DNA from: an uncultured Clostridia bacterium
Lineage (GTDB): Bacteria; Bacillota; Clostridia; Oscillospirales; Ruminococcaceae
Assembly (NCBI GenBank): GCA_947624745.1
Contig: CANQLR010000010.1
Coordinates: forward strand, 1 to 64,000
Direction of reading: 5' to 3'
Length of the DNA stretch: 64,000 bases
Shown here: piece after piece, positions 25,065 through 33,382 of the stretch
Position numbering within the stretch: the first letter of the stretch is position 1
Layout: the number at the start of each line of letters is the position of its first letter
Position numbers and translations under genes: made by a program
Notes under the pieces: generated by a model
Databases searched by the model: none
What the model saw: the letters and a program-made list of their open reading frames with translations, nothing else
Told to the model about the DNA's origin: nothing

Positions 25065-26438
25065 ATGGCTTTTGAAGGTCTTTCCGAGAAGCTGTCGGGT
25101 GTATTTAAAAAGCTTAAAAATCGCGGCAAGCTTTCGGAAGCCGACGTCAAGGCCTGCATGAAAGAGGTCAGGATGGCGCTTTTGGAGGCCGACGTCAGCT
25201 ACAAGGTCGTCAAGGACTTTGTCGCGAAGCTCACCGAGCGCTGCGTCGGCGAGGAGGTGCTTTCGAGCCTCACCCCCGCCCAGCAGGTCATCAAGATAAC
25301 CAACGAGGAGCTCATCGCGCTGATGGGCGAGTCGAACACAAAGATAAACTTCCCCTCGAAGCCGCCCTGCGTGATCATGATGTGCGGCCTTCAGGGAAGC
25401 GGCAAGACCACCCACGCGGCGAAGCTCGCGAAGTACTTCAAGGGCATGGACCGCCGGCCGATACTCGTCGGCTGCGACGTTTACCGCCCCGCCGCCATCG
25501 AACAGCTCAAGATAAACGGCGACAGAGCGGGTGTTCCTGTGTTCGAGATGGGTCAGGGCGACCCGAGAGTTATCGCCCGCGAGGCCTTGAAGCACGCCCG
25601 GGATCACGGAAATGACATAGTTATAATAGATACCGCGGGACGCTTGCAGATCGACGAGGAGCTCATGGCGGAGCTTAAGGATCTTAAAAAGATCGCCGAG
25701 CCGTCCGAGATAATCCTTGTCGTCGACGCCATGACCGGCCAGGAGGCCGTGAACGTTGCCAAGACGTTTGATACCGAGATCGGAATAGACAGCGTTATCT
25801 TAACGAAGCTCGATTCCGACACCAGGGGCGGCGCCGCGCTTTCGGTTCTGGCCGCTACGGGCAAGCCGATAAAATTCGTCGGCACCGGCGAAAAGCTTGA
25901 CGATTTCGAGGCGTTTCACCCCGAGAGAATGGCCTCGCGCATTCTCGGCATGGGCGACGTTTTGTCCCTCATCGAAAAGGCGCAGAACGCCATGGACGAG
26001 AAGGAAGCCGAAAAGATGGCCCAAAAGCTCGAAAAGGGCGGCTTCGACCTCAACGACCTGCTGGATCAGATGAAGCAGATCAAGAAAATGGGCTCCCTGC
26101 GCTCCATTTTGGAGATGATGCCCGGCGCGGGGAAGATCGACGAGAGCCAGATAGACGAGAAGCAGCTCCCGCGCACCGAGGCGATGATACTTTCGATGAC
26201 CCCGGCCGAGCGCGCAAAGCCCTCGATAATAAACCACCCGCGCAAGCTTCGCATCGCCGCGGGCAGCGGAACGAGGGTCGAGGACGTGAACCGACTGCTT
26301 CGTCAGTATGAACAGATGCAGAAGCTTATGAAGCAGATGGGCATAACCGGCTCGGGCAAAAACGGCAAGGGAAAGAGAAGAAAATTCATTCCCGGCCTGC
26401 CGAAGAACTTCATGAGCGAGCTTGACAACATGAAGTAA
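25065..26438 (+). CDS. ffh: Signal recognition particle protein Ffh
   Basis: 457 residues. N domain, then the G domain with P-loop GLQGSGKTTHAAKLAKY (about residues 106-122), DTAGRL, and TKLDSDTRGGAALSV. Then the methionine-rich M domain (about 295-440) with GSLRSILEMMPG and MEQMQKLMKQMG, which binds 4.5S RNA and signal sequences. A basic C-terminal tail follows. GTPase core of the signal recognition particle for cotranslational membrane targeting. No 4.5S RNA gene was recognised in this window. Confidence 0.97.
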   Translation: MAFEGLSEKLSGVFKKLKNRGKLSEADVKACMKEVRMALLEADVSYKVVKDFVAKLTERCVGEEVLSSLTPAQQVIKITNEELIALMGESNTKINFPSKPPCVIMMCGLQGSGKTTHAAKLAKYFKGMDRRPILVGCDVYRPAAIEQLKINGDRAGVPVFEMGQGDPRVIAREALKHARDHGNDIVIIDTAGRLQIDEELMAELKDLKKIAEPSEIILVVDAMTGQEAVNVAKTFDTEIGIDSVILTKLDSDTRGGAALSVLAATGKPIKFVGTGEKLDDFEAFHPERMASRILGMGDVLSLIEKAQNAMDEKEAEKMAQKLEKGGFDLNDLLDQMKQIKKMGSLRSILEMMPGAGKIDESQIDEKQLPRTEAMILSMTPAERAKPSIINHPRKLRIAAGSGTRVEDVNRLLRQYEQMQKLMKQMGITGSGKNGKGKRRKFIPGLPKNFMSELDNMK

Positions 26439-26534
26439 AAAAAGCTTTCAACGGCGGAACTTCATATCCACGCAGCGACGCCTTGAAATAAAACTTGATA
26501 TTCTAACTCTGCTCACCGAAAAGGGGGTGTAAAA

Positions 26535-26777
26535 ATGGCAGTTAAGATCAGATTACGCCGCATTGGCGCCAAGAAGGATCCTTTCTACAGGATCGTCGTC
26601 GCCGACTCGCGCTATCCCCGCGACGGTAGGTTCATTGAGGAAATAGGCTACTATGACCCCACCACCGAGCCCGCAGCCTTTAAGGCCGACGCCGAGAAGG
26701 CAAAAACCTGGATGGCACAGGGCGCACAGCCCACGGATACCGTTAAGGCGCTGTTCAAGAAGAACGGTATACTCTAA
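26535..26777 (+). CDS. rpsP: 30S ribosomal protein S16
   Basis: 80 residues; matches S16 throughout ([40 protein letters not shown]). AAGGGGGTG lies before the ATG. Assembles into the 30S platform. Third gene of ylxM-ffh-rpsP-khpA, with about 97 bases after ffh. Confidence 0.97.
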   Translation: MAVKIRLRRIGAKKDPFYRIVVADSRYPRDGRFIEEIGYYDPTTEPAAFKADAEKAKTWMAQGAQPTDTVKALFKKNGIL

Positions 26778-26833
26778 TCCAATCACAATTCAACGAAAGG
26801 ACGTTCCCCCACGAGGGGACAGGTAAACAAAAA

Positions 26834-27067
26834 ATGACAGAGCTTTTAAAAAACATCGCGGCAGGGCTTGTCGATGACAAGTCCGCTGTCGAAGTAACAG
26901 TCGACGAGCCGAACGAAGAGGGCGTGATCGTGTATCACCTGCACGTCGCTCCCGATGATATGGGCAGAGTTATAGGTAAGCAGGGCAGAATAGCCAAGGC
27001 CATTCGCACTCTTATGCGTTCCGCCGCCGCTAAAGCGAACCAGGAGATCATGGTCGAGATCGACTGA
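26834..27067 (+). CDS. khpA: KhpA-like KH-domain RNA-binding protein
   Basis: 77 residues made of a single KH domain; GxxG loop in VIGKQGRIAKAIRTLMR. The family (YlqC/KhpA) lies between rpsP and rimM in most Firmicutes and partners KhpB/Jag in RNA binding and control of cell elongation. A small GTTCCCCC/GGGGGAC-type hairpin (about 26803-26820) precedes the start. Confidence 0.94.
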   Translation: MTELLKNIAAGLVDDKSAVEVTVDEPNEEGVIVYHLHVAPDDMGRVIGKQGRIAKAIRTLMRSAAAKANQEIMVEID

Positions 27068-27140
27068 CCATACCTAACCCCGAGGAGTTTGCCGCCGTCC
27101 GCGGCAGGCTCCCGAGGGAAAGACCCTTTTGACAGGATAC

Positions 27141-27170
27141 GCGGTTCAGAGAATGAGCCGCATTTTTCTT
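27141..27170 (+). terminator. Intrinsic terminator between khpA and rimM
   Basis: GCGGTTCA-gagaa-TGAGCCGC stem followed by ATTTTTCTT. It splits the operon, so rimM-trmD may depend on partial read-through. Confidence 0.7.
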
Positions 27171-27181
27171 AGGATGATATC

Positions 27182-27688
27182 ATGAAAAAATACCTTGAAA
27201 CAGTTAAAATAACCTCCGTCCACGGTATCAAGGGCGAGGTGAACGCCGAGGCCTGGTGCGACAGCCCGAGCGATCTTAGGCGCCTTAAGACCCTCTACAG
27301 CCGCGGCGGCGAGAAAAAATATACCCTTGAAAGGGCGAGGGCGAAGTCGGACACCATGGCGATATTGAAATTCGCGGGGATAGACTCCCCCGAGGAGGCG
27401 ATAAAGCTCCGGGGCATGGTCCTTTGCGCCGACAGGGACGACCTTAAGCTCCCCGAGGGCAGCTATTTCATTCAGGACCTCATCGGGCTCGAGTGCTTCT
27501 CCGAGACCGGCGAGCCGCTCGGCAAAATCACCGACGTTTTAGAGACCGGCGCGAACGACGTCTATGAAATAGATAAGGGCGGGAAGAAGTTTTACGTCCC
27601 CGCGGTGCCGTCGGTGATACTTAAAACGGATATTCAAAACGGAAGAATGGATATCCTTAAAATGGAGGGACTTTTCGATGAGGATTGA
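27182..27688 (+). CDS. rimM: Ribosome maturation factor RimM
   Basis: 168 residues. N-terminal RimM barrel (KITSVHGIKGEVNAEAW), then the PRC-barrel-like C-terminal domain (LPEGSYFIQDLIGLECF, GANDVYEI, YVPAVPSVILKTD). RimM binds S19 and assists 30S head maturation. The end overlaps the trmD start by 11 bases. Confidence 0.95.
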   Translation: MKKYLETVKITSVHGIKGEVNAEAWCDSPSDLRRLKTLYSRGGEKKYTLERARAKSDTMAILKFAGIDSPEEAIKLRGMVLCADRDDLKLPEGSYFIQDLIGLECFSETGEPLGKITDVLETGANDVYEIDKGGKKFYVPAVPSVILKTDIQNGRMDILKMEGLFDED

Positions 27689-28445
27689 CATAGCGACCCT
27701 TTTCCCGGAGATCTGCGAGACCTACCTCGGCCAGTCGATAGTCGGCAGGGCGCGGAACAAGGGCGTTTTCGAGCTTTACTGCCACCAGATACGGGACTAC
27801 GCCTTTGACAAGCACCGCCGCGTCGACGACACCCCCTACAGCGAGCGGCAGGGAATGCTCCTTATGGCCGAGCCGATCTGGCAGTGCTTTAAAGCCGTCG
27901 TCGGCGAGAGAAAGCCGAAGGTCATCTATATGTCCCCGCGCGGAAAGGTCTTGGATCAGAAAAAGCTCAAGGAGCTTGCCGAGGCGAGGGAGGATCTTTT
28001 TATCCTCTGCGGCCACTACGAGGGGGTCGACCAGCGCGTTCTCGACCGAATGGAGGCCGAGGAGATCTCGATCGGCGACTATGTCCTGACCGGGGGCGAG
28101 CTCCCCGCGATGATACTTGCCGACGGCGTCGTGAGGCTTTTGGACGGCACTCTCTCGCAGGAGGACTGCTTCATGGACGAAAGCCACTACAACGGCCTCT
28201 TAGAGTATCCCCAGTACACGAAGCCGCAGGTCTGGGACGGCTACGAGGTGCCGGAGGTCCTGGTCTCGGGCCATCGGGCGAACATTCTTCGCTGGCGGCG
28301 GGAAAAATCCCTCGAGGAGACCTATCTTAAGCGCCCCGAGCTTTTAAAGACCGCTCCCCTGACCCCTCAGGACGAGGCGTATTTAAGCGAGCTCGAGGCC
28401 CGTTATGTCGACATGGCCGAGTTTTTCGAGGGAAAATTCCGTTAA
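27678..28445 (+). CDS. trmD: tRNA (guanine-N1)-methyltransferase TrmD
   Basis: 255 residues; SPOUT-fold methyltransferase that makes m1G37 in tRNAs. The N-terminus is MRIDIATLFPEICETYLGQS. The SAM-binding trefoil-knot segments are LFILCGHYEGVDQRVLDR and EISIGDYVLTGGELPAM, with the catalytic Asp segment SVLTGG/SRRED-equivalent LSQEDCFMD. The usual next gene, rplS, is not adjacent; the operon appears to end here. Confidence 0.96.
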   Translation: MRIDIATLFPEICETYLGQSIVGRARNKGVFELYCHQIRDYAFDKHRRVDDTPYSERQGMLLMAEPIWQCFKAVVGERKPKVIYMSPRGKVLDQKKLKELAEAREDLFILCGHYEGVDQRVLDRMEAEEISIGDYVLTGGELPAMILADGVVRLLDGTLSQEDCFMDESHYNGLLEYPQYTKPQVWDGYEVPEVLVSGHRANILRWRREKSLEETYLKRPELLKTAPLTPQDEAYLSELEARYVDMAEFFEGKFR

Positions 28446-28630
28446 TTCCCACGCAAAATTTTGGAATTCTGTATTCTTGTATATGTATGTAAATTAGTGG
28501 TTTGGTCAATATGTATCTAAAAGCTAATTATTATCGTGCAATTTTAACAAAAGTCGCGCCCTAAATTTGCCGTCGACTAATCAATAAGCAGAAATTTTGC
28601 CCGAAACCCCGAAAACCCGGTATTTGTCCG
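28446..28630. other. Intergenic region between trmD and ptsH
   Basis: About 185 AT-rich bases with no gene, tRNA or convincing terminator hairpin. rplS, which commonly follows trmD, is absent. The ptsH promoter starts just after this stretch. Confidence 0.5.
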
Positions 28631-28659
28631 TTGACTTAAAGGAAAAAAATCTATATACT
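28631..28659 (+). promoter_or_regulatory. Sigma-A promoter of ptsH
   Basis: TTGACT (28631-28636), 17-base spacer, TATACT (28654-28659); about 90 bases before the ATG. Confidence 0.8.
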
Positions 28660-28749
28660 AATCGTAGGTCAATCAAAAGTCGAGGCCGAACGCGTCATGC
28701 GAAAAAAACGGTCCCTGTATATTTTGAAACTGAAACGGAGAGTATTGTT

Positions 28750-29022
28750 ATGTTCGTAAAAGATGTAGTAGTCAAAAACCAGATCGGTCTTCACGCACGT
28801 CCCGCGACCTTCTTCATCCAGAAAGCCAACGAGTTCAAGTCGTCCATCTGGGTCGAAAAGGAGGAGCGCAGGGTAAACGGCAAGAGCCTTCTCGGCGTTC
28901 TCTCGCTCGGCATCATCGGCGGAGTAAGCATCCGCATCATCGCCGACGGACCCGATGAGGAGGAAGCTGTTTCGGGGCTCGTATCCCTTGTTGACAGCGA
29001 ATTTGCCGAAGAGGCAAGGTAA
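28750..29022 (+). CDS. ptsH: HPr family phosphocarrier protein
   Basis: 90 residues from ATG 28750. His15 in GLHARPATFF is the PEP-dependent phosphorylation site, and Ser46 in NGKSLLGVLSLG is the HPr-kinase regulatory site, both at canonical numbers. It carries phosphate from enzyme I to sugar-specific EII proteins and, when Ser46-phosphorylated, acts with CcpA in catabolite control. No ptsI or EII gene lies nearby, so the gene stands alone between its own promoter and terminator. Confidence 0.92.
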   Translation: MFVKDVVVKNQIGLHARPATFFIQKANEFKSSIWVEKEERRVNGKSLLGVLSLGIIGGVSIRIIADGPDEEEAVSGLVSLVDSEFAEEAR

Positions 29023-29047
29023 GAAGCTTGCCCCGTTAAAAGACGCC

Positions 29048-29086
29048 AAAAAGCCGTCGAGAGCTGCTCGGCGGCTTTGCTTTTTT
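29048..29086 (+). terminator. Terminator of ptsH
   Basis: AAAGCCGTCGAG / CTCGGCGGCTTT stem, loop agctg, then GCTTTTTT. The following 29087-29380 contains no gene; a TATAAT at 29290-29295 is a likely -10 element for the next gene, without a clear -35. Confidence 0.88.
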
Positions 29087-29380
29087 CCGGGGGAAGTCGG
29101 CGGAAAACGTCGGAATGTATAGCTCTTAGGGCTTTCTTTGTGCAACTTTTCGGGCCTCCTTTGTATGTTTTGGCACAATTTCGGGCGATTTTGAGGCATA
29201 AAATTTCTGTCTTGGTAATTCTGTATAAAAAAAGCGTAATTTTTTTGTCGTATTCACACTTTATTAACACATCGGTCAAAAAATAATGATATAATTCTAA
29301 AGAACTGATTTCATCGTCATTTTGCGGCTATTATGTCAGCATATCGTCATGAAAAATTTATTTGCAGGGAGACTAAAATA

Positions 29381-30466
29381 ATGCCTAACAGATTTTTCCA
29401 AGGTATCGTACACCAGATGAGTGAAACAGTCGGATGCGAGATCGGAGTTGTGGACGAAAGCGCCGTCGTCGTCGCGTGCAGCGACATATCCAAGGTCGGC
29501 AGCTCGAACGAGTTCGTTTCCTTGGATCTCAACGAGACCTACGACTATTTCGTTCGCGACGGCTATACCTACAAGCCCTTCGGCACCAAGAGCCGCAACG
29601 AGTACGCGGTATTTGTTGAGGGAACCGATGAATCGGCCTATAAGACCGCTTCGATGCTCTGCGTGTCCCTCTCAAATTTGCAGCAGTTCTATGACGAGAA
29701 GTATGACAGAACGAATTTCGTTAAAAACGTCGTGCTCGACAATATCCTTCCCGGCGACATCATGATAAAAGCCCGCGAGCTTCACTTCAACAACGAGGCT
29801 CACCGCGTGGTCCTTCTTATCAGGATAGTCTCCTCGAACGACGTTTCCGCCTTCGATGTGATCCAGAACCTCTTCCCCGACAAGAACAAGGACTTTGTCT
29901 TCACGACCTCCGAGACGGACATCGTTCTTATTAAGGACGTCCGCCCGAACATCGAGCCGCAGGACCTTGAAAAGCTCGCGTTTTCCATCGCCGACACCCT
30001 TTCGAGCGAGTTCTATACCCGCGTCAACGTCGGCATCGGCACCGCCGTCGACAGCGTAAGGGCCCTGGCCGTTTCCTTCAAGGAGGCACAGATCGCCCTC
30101 GAGGTCGGAAAGGTCTTCGACACCGACAAGACCATCATAAGCTATGAAAACTTAGGCATCGCCCGGCTCATCTATCACCTGCCGACGACCCTCTGCGAGA
30201 CCTTCTTAAAAGAGGTCTTCAAGAAGGGCTCCATCGAATCCCTCGACCAGGAGACCCTCTTCACGATCCAGAAATTCTTTGAAAACAACCTCAACGTCTC
30301 CGAGACGTCAAGAAAGCTCTTCGTGCACAGAAACACCCTTGTGTACCGGCTCGAAAAGATCAAGAAGCTCACCGGTCTCGACCTTAGGGAGTTCGATCAC
30401 GCGATAATCTTCAAGATCGCCCTCATGGTCAAGAAATATCTCTCGTCCGAGCCGACAAAGTTCTGA
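29381..30466 (+). CDS. PucR/CdaR-type transcriptional regulator
   Basis: 361 residues from ATG 29381 (MPNRFFQGIVHQMSETVGCE; GGGAG upstream). The N-terminal ~130 residues are a GAF/sugar-diacid-recognition-like sensory domain (EIGVVDESAVVVACSDISKV). A middle GGDEF-like fold with NVGIGTAVDSVRALAVSFKE is typical of CdaR proteins. The C-terminal PucR helix-turn-helix reads NLNVSETSRKLFVHRNTLVY followed by RLEKIKKLTGLDL. A signal-responsive regulator; the ligand is unknown. It ends 31 bases before ftsE, so it may be cotranscribed with the ftsEX group. Confidence 0.85.
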   Translation: MPNRFFQGIVHQMSETVGCEIGVVDESAVVVACSDISKVGSSNEFVSLDLNETYDYFVRDGYTYKPFGTKSRNEYAVFVEGTDESAYKTASMLCVSLSNLQQFYDEKYDRTNFVKNVVLDNILPGDIMIKARELHFNNEAHRVVLLIRIVSSNDVSAFDVIQNLFPDKNKDFVFTTSETDIVLIKDVRPNIEPQDLEKLAFSIADTLSSEFYTRVNVGIGTAVDSVRALAVSFKEAQIALEVGKVFDTDKTIISYENLGIARLIYHLPTTLCETFLKEVFKKGSIESLDQETLFTIQKFFENNLNVSETSRKLFVHRNTLVYRLEKIKKLTGLDLREFDHAIIFKIALMVKKYLSSEPTKF

Positions 30467-30497
30467 TAACGCGTTCCCGAAAGGAGTAACCTTTAAC

Positions 30498-31181
30498 GTG
30501 GTAGAATTTCGCAATGTTTCCTATACATACCCGTCGGGACAGCACGCCCTCAACCGCATCAACCTCAAGATAGACGACAGCGAGTTTGCGTTCGTCGTCG
30601 GCGCCAACGGCGCGGGAAAATCAACGCTGATAAAACTCATCCTCCGCGAGCTCACCGCCACCGAGGGCGAGGTCATCGTCAACGGCTTCAATCTTTCGAC
30701 CATGAAAAAGCGGAAGATCCCGAAGCTTCGGCGCACCATCGGCGTTGTTTTTCAGGACTTTCGGCTGATCCCCAACATGACGGTCTACGACAACGTGGCG
30801 TTCGCCCTTCGGGTGATAGACGCCCCGACAAAATATATCAGAGCCCGCGTCCCATACGTCATAAGCCTTGTCGGGCTGACCGAAAAGGCCCGCTCCTATC
30901 CGAACGATCTTTCGGGCGGCGAGCAGCAAAGGGTCGCGCTTGCAAGAGCCTTGGTGAACGACCCCCAGCTTCTTATCGCCGATGAGCCGACCGGCAACGT
31001 CGACCCCGCAAGGAGCTTCGAGATAGTCGATCTTTTAAAGGCAATAAACGCCTGCGGCACGACGGTGCTGATGGTCACCCACCAGCACGACCTCGTCAAG
31101 TACTTCGGCGGGCGTATCATAAACATAAACAGCGGCACCATCGCCTTTGATGAATTCATAGGAGGCGAAAATGAGACTTAG
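30498..31181 (+). CDS. ftsE: Cell division ATPase FtsE
   Basis: 227 residues, GTG start (AAAGGAGT upstream). ABC ATPase with Walker A GANGAGKST, signature LSGGEQQRVALARAL, Walker B LLIADEPTGNVDP and the switch His in MVTHQHDLV. It pairs with FtsX in the membrane to control a periplasmic or extracellular wall hydrolase. The end overlaps the ftsX start by 11 bases. Confidence 0.95.
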   Translation: MVEFRNVSYTYPSGQHALNRINLKIDDSEFAFVVGANGAGKSTLIKLILRELTATEGEVIVNGFNLSTMKKRKIPKLRRTIGVVFQDFRLIPNMTVYDNVAFALRVIDAPTKYIRARVPYVISLVGLTEKARSYPNDLSGGEQQRVALARALVNDPQLLIADEPTGNVDPARSFEIVDLLKAINACGTTVLMVTHQHDLVKYFGGRIININSGTIAFDEFIGGENET

Positions 31182-32076
31182 CAGCTTTAAATACCTCGTG
31201 AAGCAGGGCTTTACGGGCATTTGGTTCAACCGCATAAACTCGTTTGCCTCGCTCTGCGTGATAACCATTTCGCTGATGATGGTGGGCATTTCGGTGCTCC
31301 TGTCGATGAACATAAACAGCATGATCGGCTCTATCGAGTCGCGAAACGAGGTCATCGTCGTCATCACCGACGGCACCCCCGAAAACAACGTCGCCCTTCT
31401 CGGCGACCAGCTGAGGGGCAACCCGAACATCTTCGAGGTCAATTTCTACTCCAAGGACGACGCCTGGGCGGGAATGCTCGAAACGATGACCGAGGAGGAG
31501 AAGCACGACTTCCGCTATATCCGCGAAAACCCCCTGCCCGACTGCTACAGGATCCGGGTCAGCGACATCGACAAGCTCTCAAAGACCGTGGCGGAGATTT
31601 CCTCCCTCGACTTTGTCGACTCGGTCCAGTCGCCGGACGATTTCGCCTCGATCCTCGTCGGGATAAGAAACGTCACCACGCTTCTTTTCTCTGCGGTGAC
31701 TCTCTCGCTGATAATCGTCTGCTTCGTCATTATCTCGAACTCGACGCGCGCTTCGGTTTACGCCCGCCGCCGCGAGATAAACATAATGCGCTACGTCGGA
31801 GCGTCGAAATCCTTCATTGAGATACCGTTCTTCGTCGAGGGGCTCATAATCGGGCTTCTCTCGGCGGGCATCGCCTACGGGATAACCTGGTTCGCTTATA
31901 AAGAGGTCTACGCCATGTTCTCGAGCGACGTAAGCATGTACTCGATATTCGGCCTTAAGGCCCTCATTCCGTTTGATACAATCGCTATACCCACCGCCGT
32001 CGCATATCTGGTGTGCGGGGTGATATTGGGCGCGCTCGGCACGGTCGTGTCCGCGAGAAAGCACCTGAACGTTTAA
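31171..32076 (+). CDS. ftsX: Cell division permease-like protein FtsX
   Basis: 301 residues. N-terminal cytoplasmic segment and first helix (ASLCVITISLMMVGISVLLS), an extracellular loop of about 110 residues, then three helices (VTLSLIIVCFVIISNST, FVEGLIIGLLSAGIAYGIT, AVAYLVCGVILGALGT), the usual MacB/FtsX topology. Transmits FtsE ATP hydrolysis to the exterior; the M23 protein encoded next is the likely effector. Confidence 0.94.
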   Translation: MRLSSFKYLVKQGFTGIWFNRINSFASLCVITISLMMVGISVLLSMNINSMIGSIESRNEVIVVITDGTPENNVALLGDQLRGNPNIFEVNFYSKDDAWAGMLETMTEEEKHDFRYIRENPLPDCYRIRVSDIDKLSKTVAEISSLDFVDSVQSPDDFASILVGIRNVTTLLFSAVTLSLIIVCFVIISNSTRASVYARRREINIMRYVGASKSFIEIPFFVEGLIIGLLSAGIAYGITWFAYKEVYAMFSSDVSMYSIFGLKALIPFDTIAIPTAVAYLVCGVILGALGTVVSARKHLNV

Positions 32077-32089
32077 GAAAGGAGCTTTT

Positions 32090-33373
32090 GTGAGACCGCT
32101 TTTAAAAAAGCTCGCGACGGTGATAATAGCCCTCGCGATAGCCTTTTCGGCGCTTTGCGTAGGAGGCCCGAAGCTTTCGGCCGACGAACAGAGCGAGCTT
32201 GAGGACAAGATAGCTTCGAGCAAGGAAAGGCAGAAGGAAATAAAGAAAAAAATAGAAGCCACCAAGGACGACATCTCCAAGGAAAAGGAGAATCAGGAGG
32301 CGATAGATGAGCAGATCGAGGAGGTCGAGGACTATCTTGCGGACCTGAGCAAGCTCATCGGCGACTATGAGGACCAGATCGAGGCCTTGGAGGACGAGAT
32401 AGCCGTTTTGGAGGCCGAGATCGCCATTCAGGAGAAGAAGATATCCGACCGCGAGGCAAGCGCCGAGGATATATCCTATCGCTACGGCCAGTCGCTCCGC
32501 TCGATATATCTGAACGGCAACAACTCGACGGCGTCGATAATACTCGGCTCCCGCGACTTTTTCGACATGCTCATGAGAATGGAGTTTGTAAAGCGGATCG
32601 CCGACTATAACGACGACCTGATACAGTCTTTACACGACGCGATAACCGACCTTGAGGCGGCGGAGCTCGAGCTTGCCAACCAGCAGGCAGCCCTGGACGA
32701 GACCAAGACCCTCACCGAGCAGAAAAAGGCCGACACCGAGGCGCAGAAGGCAGAGTGGGACTCGAAGCTTTCGGAGCTCGAGGACCTGTACGACCAGTCA
32801 AAGGCCGCCCAGAAGCTCCTTGAAAAGCAAAAGGACAGCTTAAACGCCGACCTTCAGGACGCGATAGACGAGCAGGAGAAGTATAACGACGAGCTCGAGG
32901 AGCTTATCCGCCAGAAGGCAAGGGCGCAGTATATGGGCGATCTGCCGGAGGGCACCTTCCTCTGGCCCTGTCCCGGAAACTATAAGATAACCTCGGGCTA
33001 CGGCGCCCGCCCCGAAAACTATCACAAGGGAATAGACATCGGCGCTCACAAGGGCGACGACATAACCGCTGCAAACTCGGGGATCGTGCTTACGGTCTAT
33101 AACGGCTGCACGCACAACTACGGAAAAAGCGGCTCCTGCGGCTGCGGAGGCGGCTTCGGCAACTACTGCATCATAGATCACGGCGGCGGATACCAGACCC
33201 TTTACGGCCACGCCACCAAGATAACCGTCCACGAGGGCGACGCTGTGAACACCGGCGACGTGATAGGACAGGTCGGCTCGACGGGCTGGTCTACCGGCTT
33301 CCACCTTCACTTTGAAATAAGGGTGAACGGCGAGAGACTCAACCCCGAAAAGTTCGATATCAAGAAATACTAA
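32090..33373 (+). CDS. M23 (LytM) peptidoglycan endopeptidase with coiled coil
   Basis: 427 residues, GTG start (AAAGGAGC upstream). Signal peptide (LATVIIALAIAFSALCVGG...), a long coiled coil (about residues 30-275, heptads rich in E, K, L and D) and a C-terminal LytM domain. Zinc ligands are in YHKGIDIGAHKGDD (His, Asp) and GFHLHFEIRVNGE (HxH). A GSCGCGGGFGNYC cysteine-rich loop is inserted before CIIDHGGGYQTLYGHA. Same architecture as EnvC/PcsB-type FtsEX effectors, and it lies directly after ftsX. Predicted to be an active hydrolase, unlike EnvC. Confidence 0.92.
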   Translation: MRPLLKKLATVIIALAIAFSALCVGGPKLSADEQSELEDKIASSKERQKEIKKKIEATKDDISKEKENQEAIDEQIEEVEDYLADLSKLIGDYEDQIEALEDEIAVLEAEIAIQEKKISDREASAEDISYRYGQSLRSIYLNGNNSTASIILGSRDFFDMLMRMEFVKRIADYNDDLIQSLHDAITDLEAAELELANQQAALDETKTLTEQKKADTEAQKAEWDSKLSELEDLYDQSKAAQKLLEKQKDSLNADLQDAIDEQEKYNDELEELIRQKARAQYMGDLPEGTFLWPCPGNYKITSGYGARPENYHKGIDIGAHKGDDITAANSGIVLTVYNGCTHNYGKSGSCGCGGGFGNYCIIDHGGGYQTLYGHATKITVHEGDAVNTGDVIGQVGSTGWSTGFHLHFEIRVNGERLNPEKFDIKKY

Positions 33374-33382
33374 GGAAGGCTT

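Noticed and set aside
28446-28630. rplS or tRNA after trmD
   Set aside because: No coding frame resembling L19 and no cloverleaf could be found in this AT-rich stretch.
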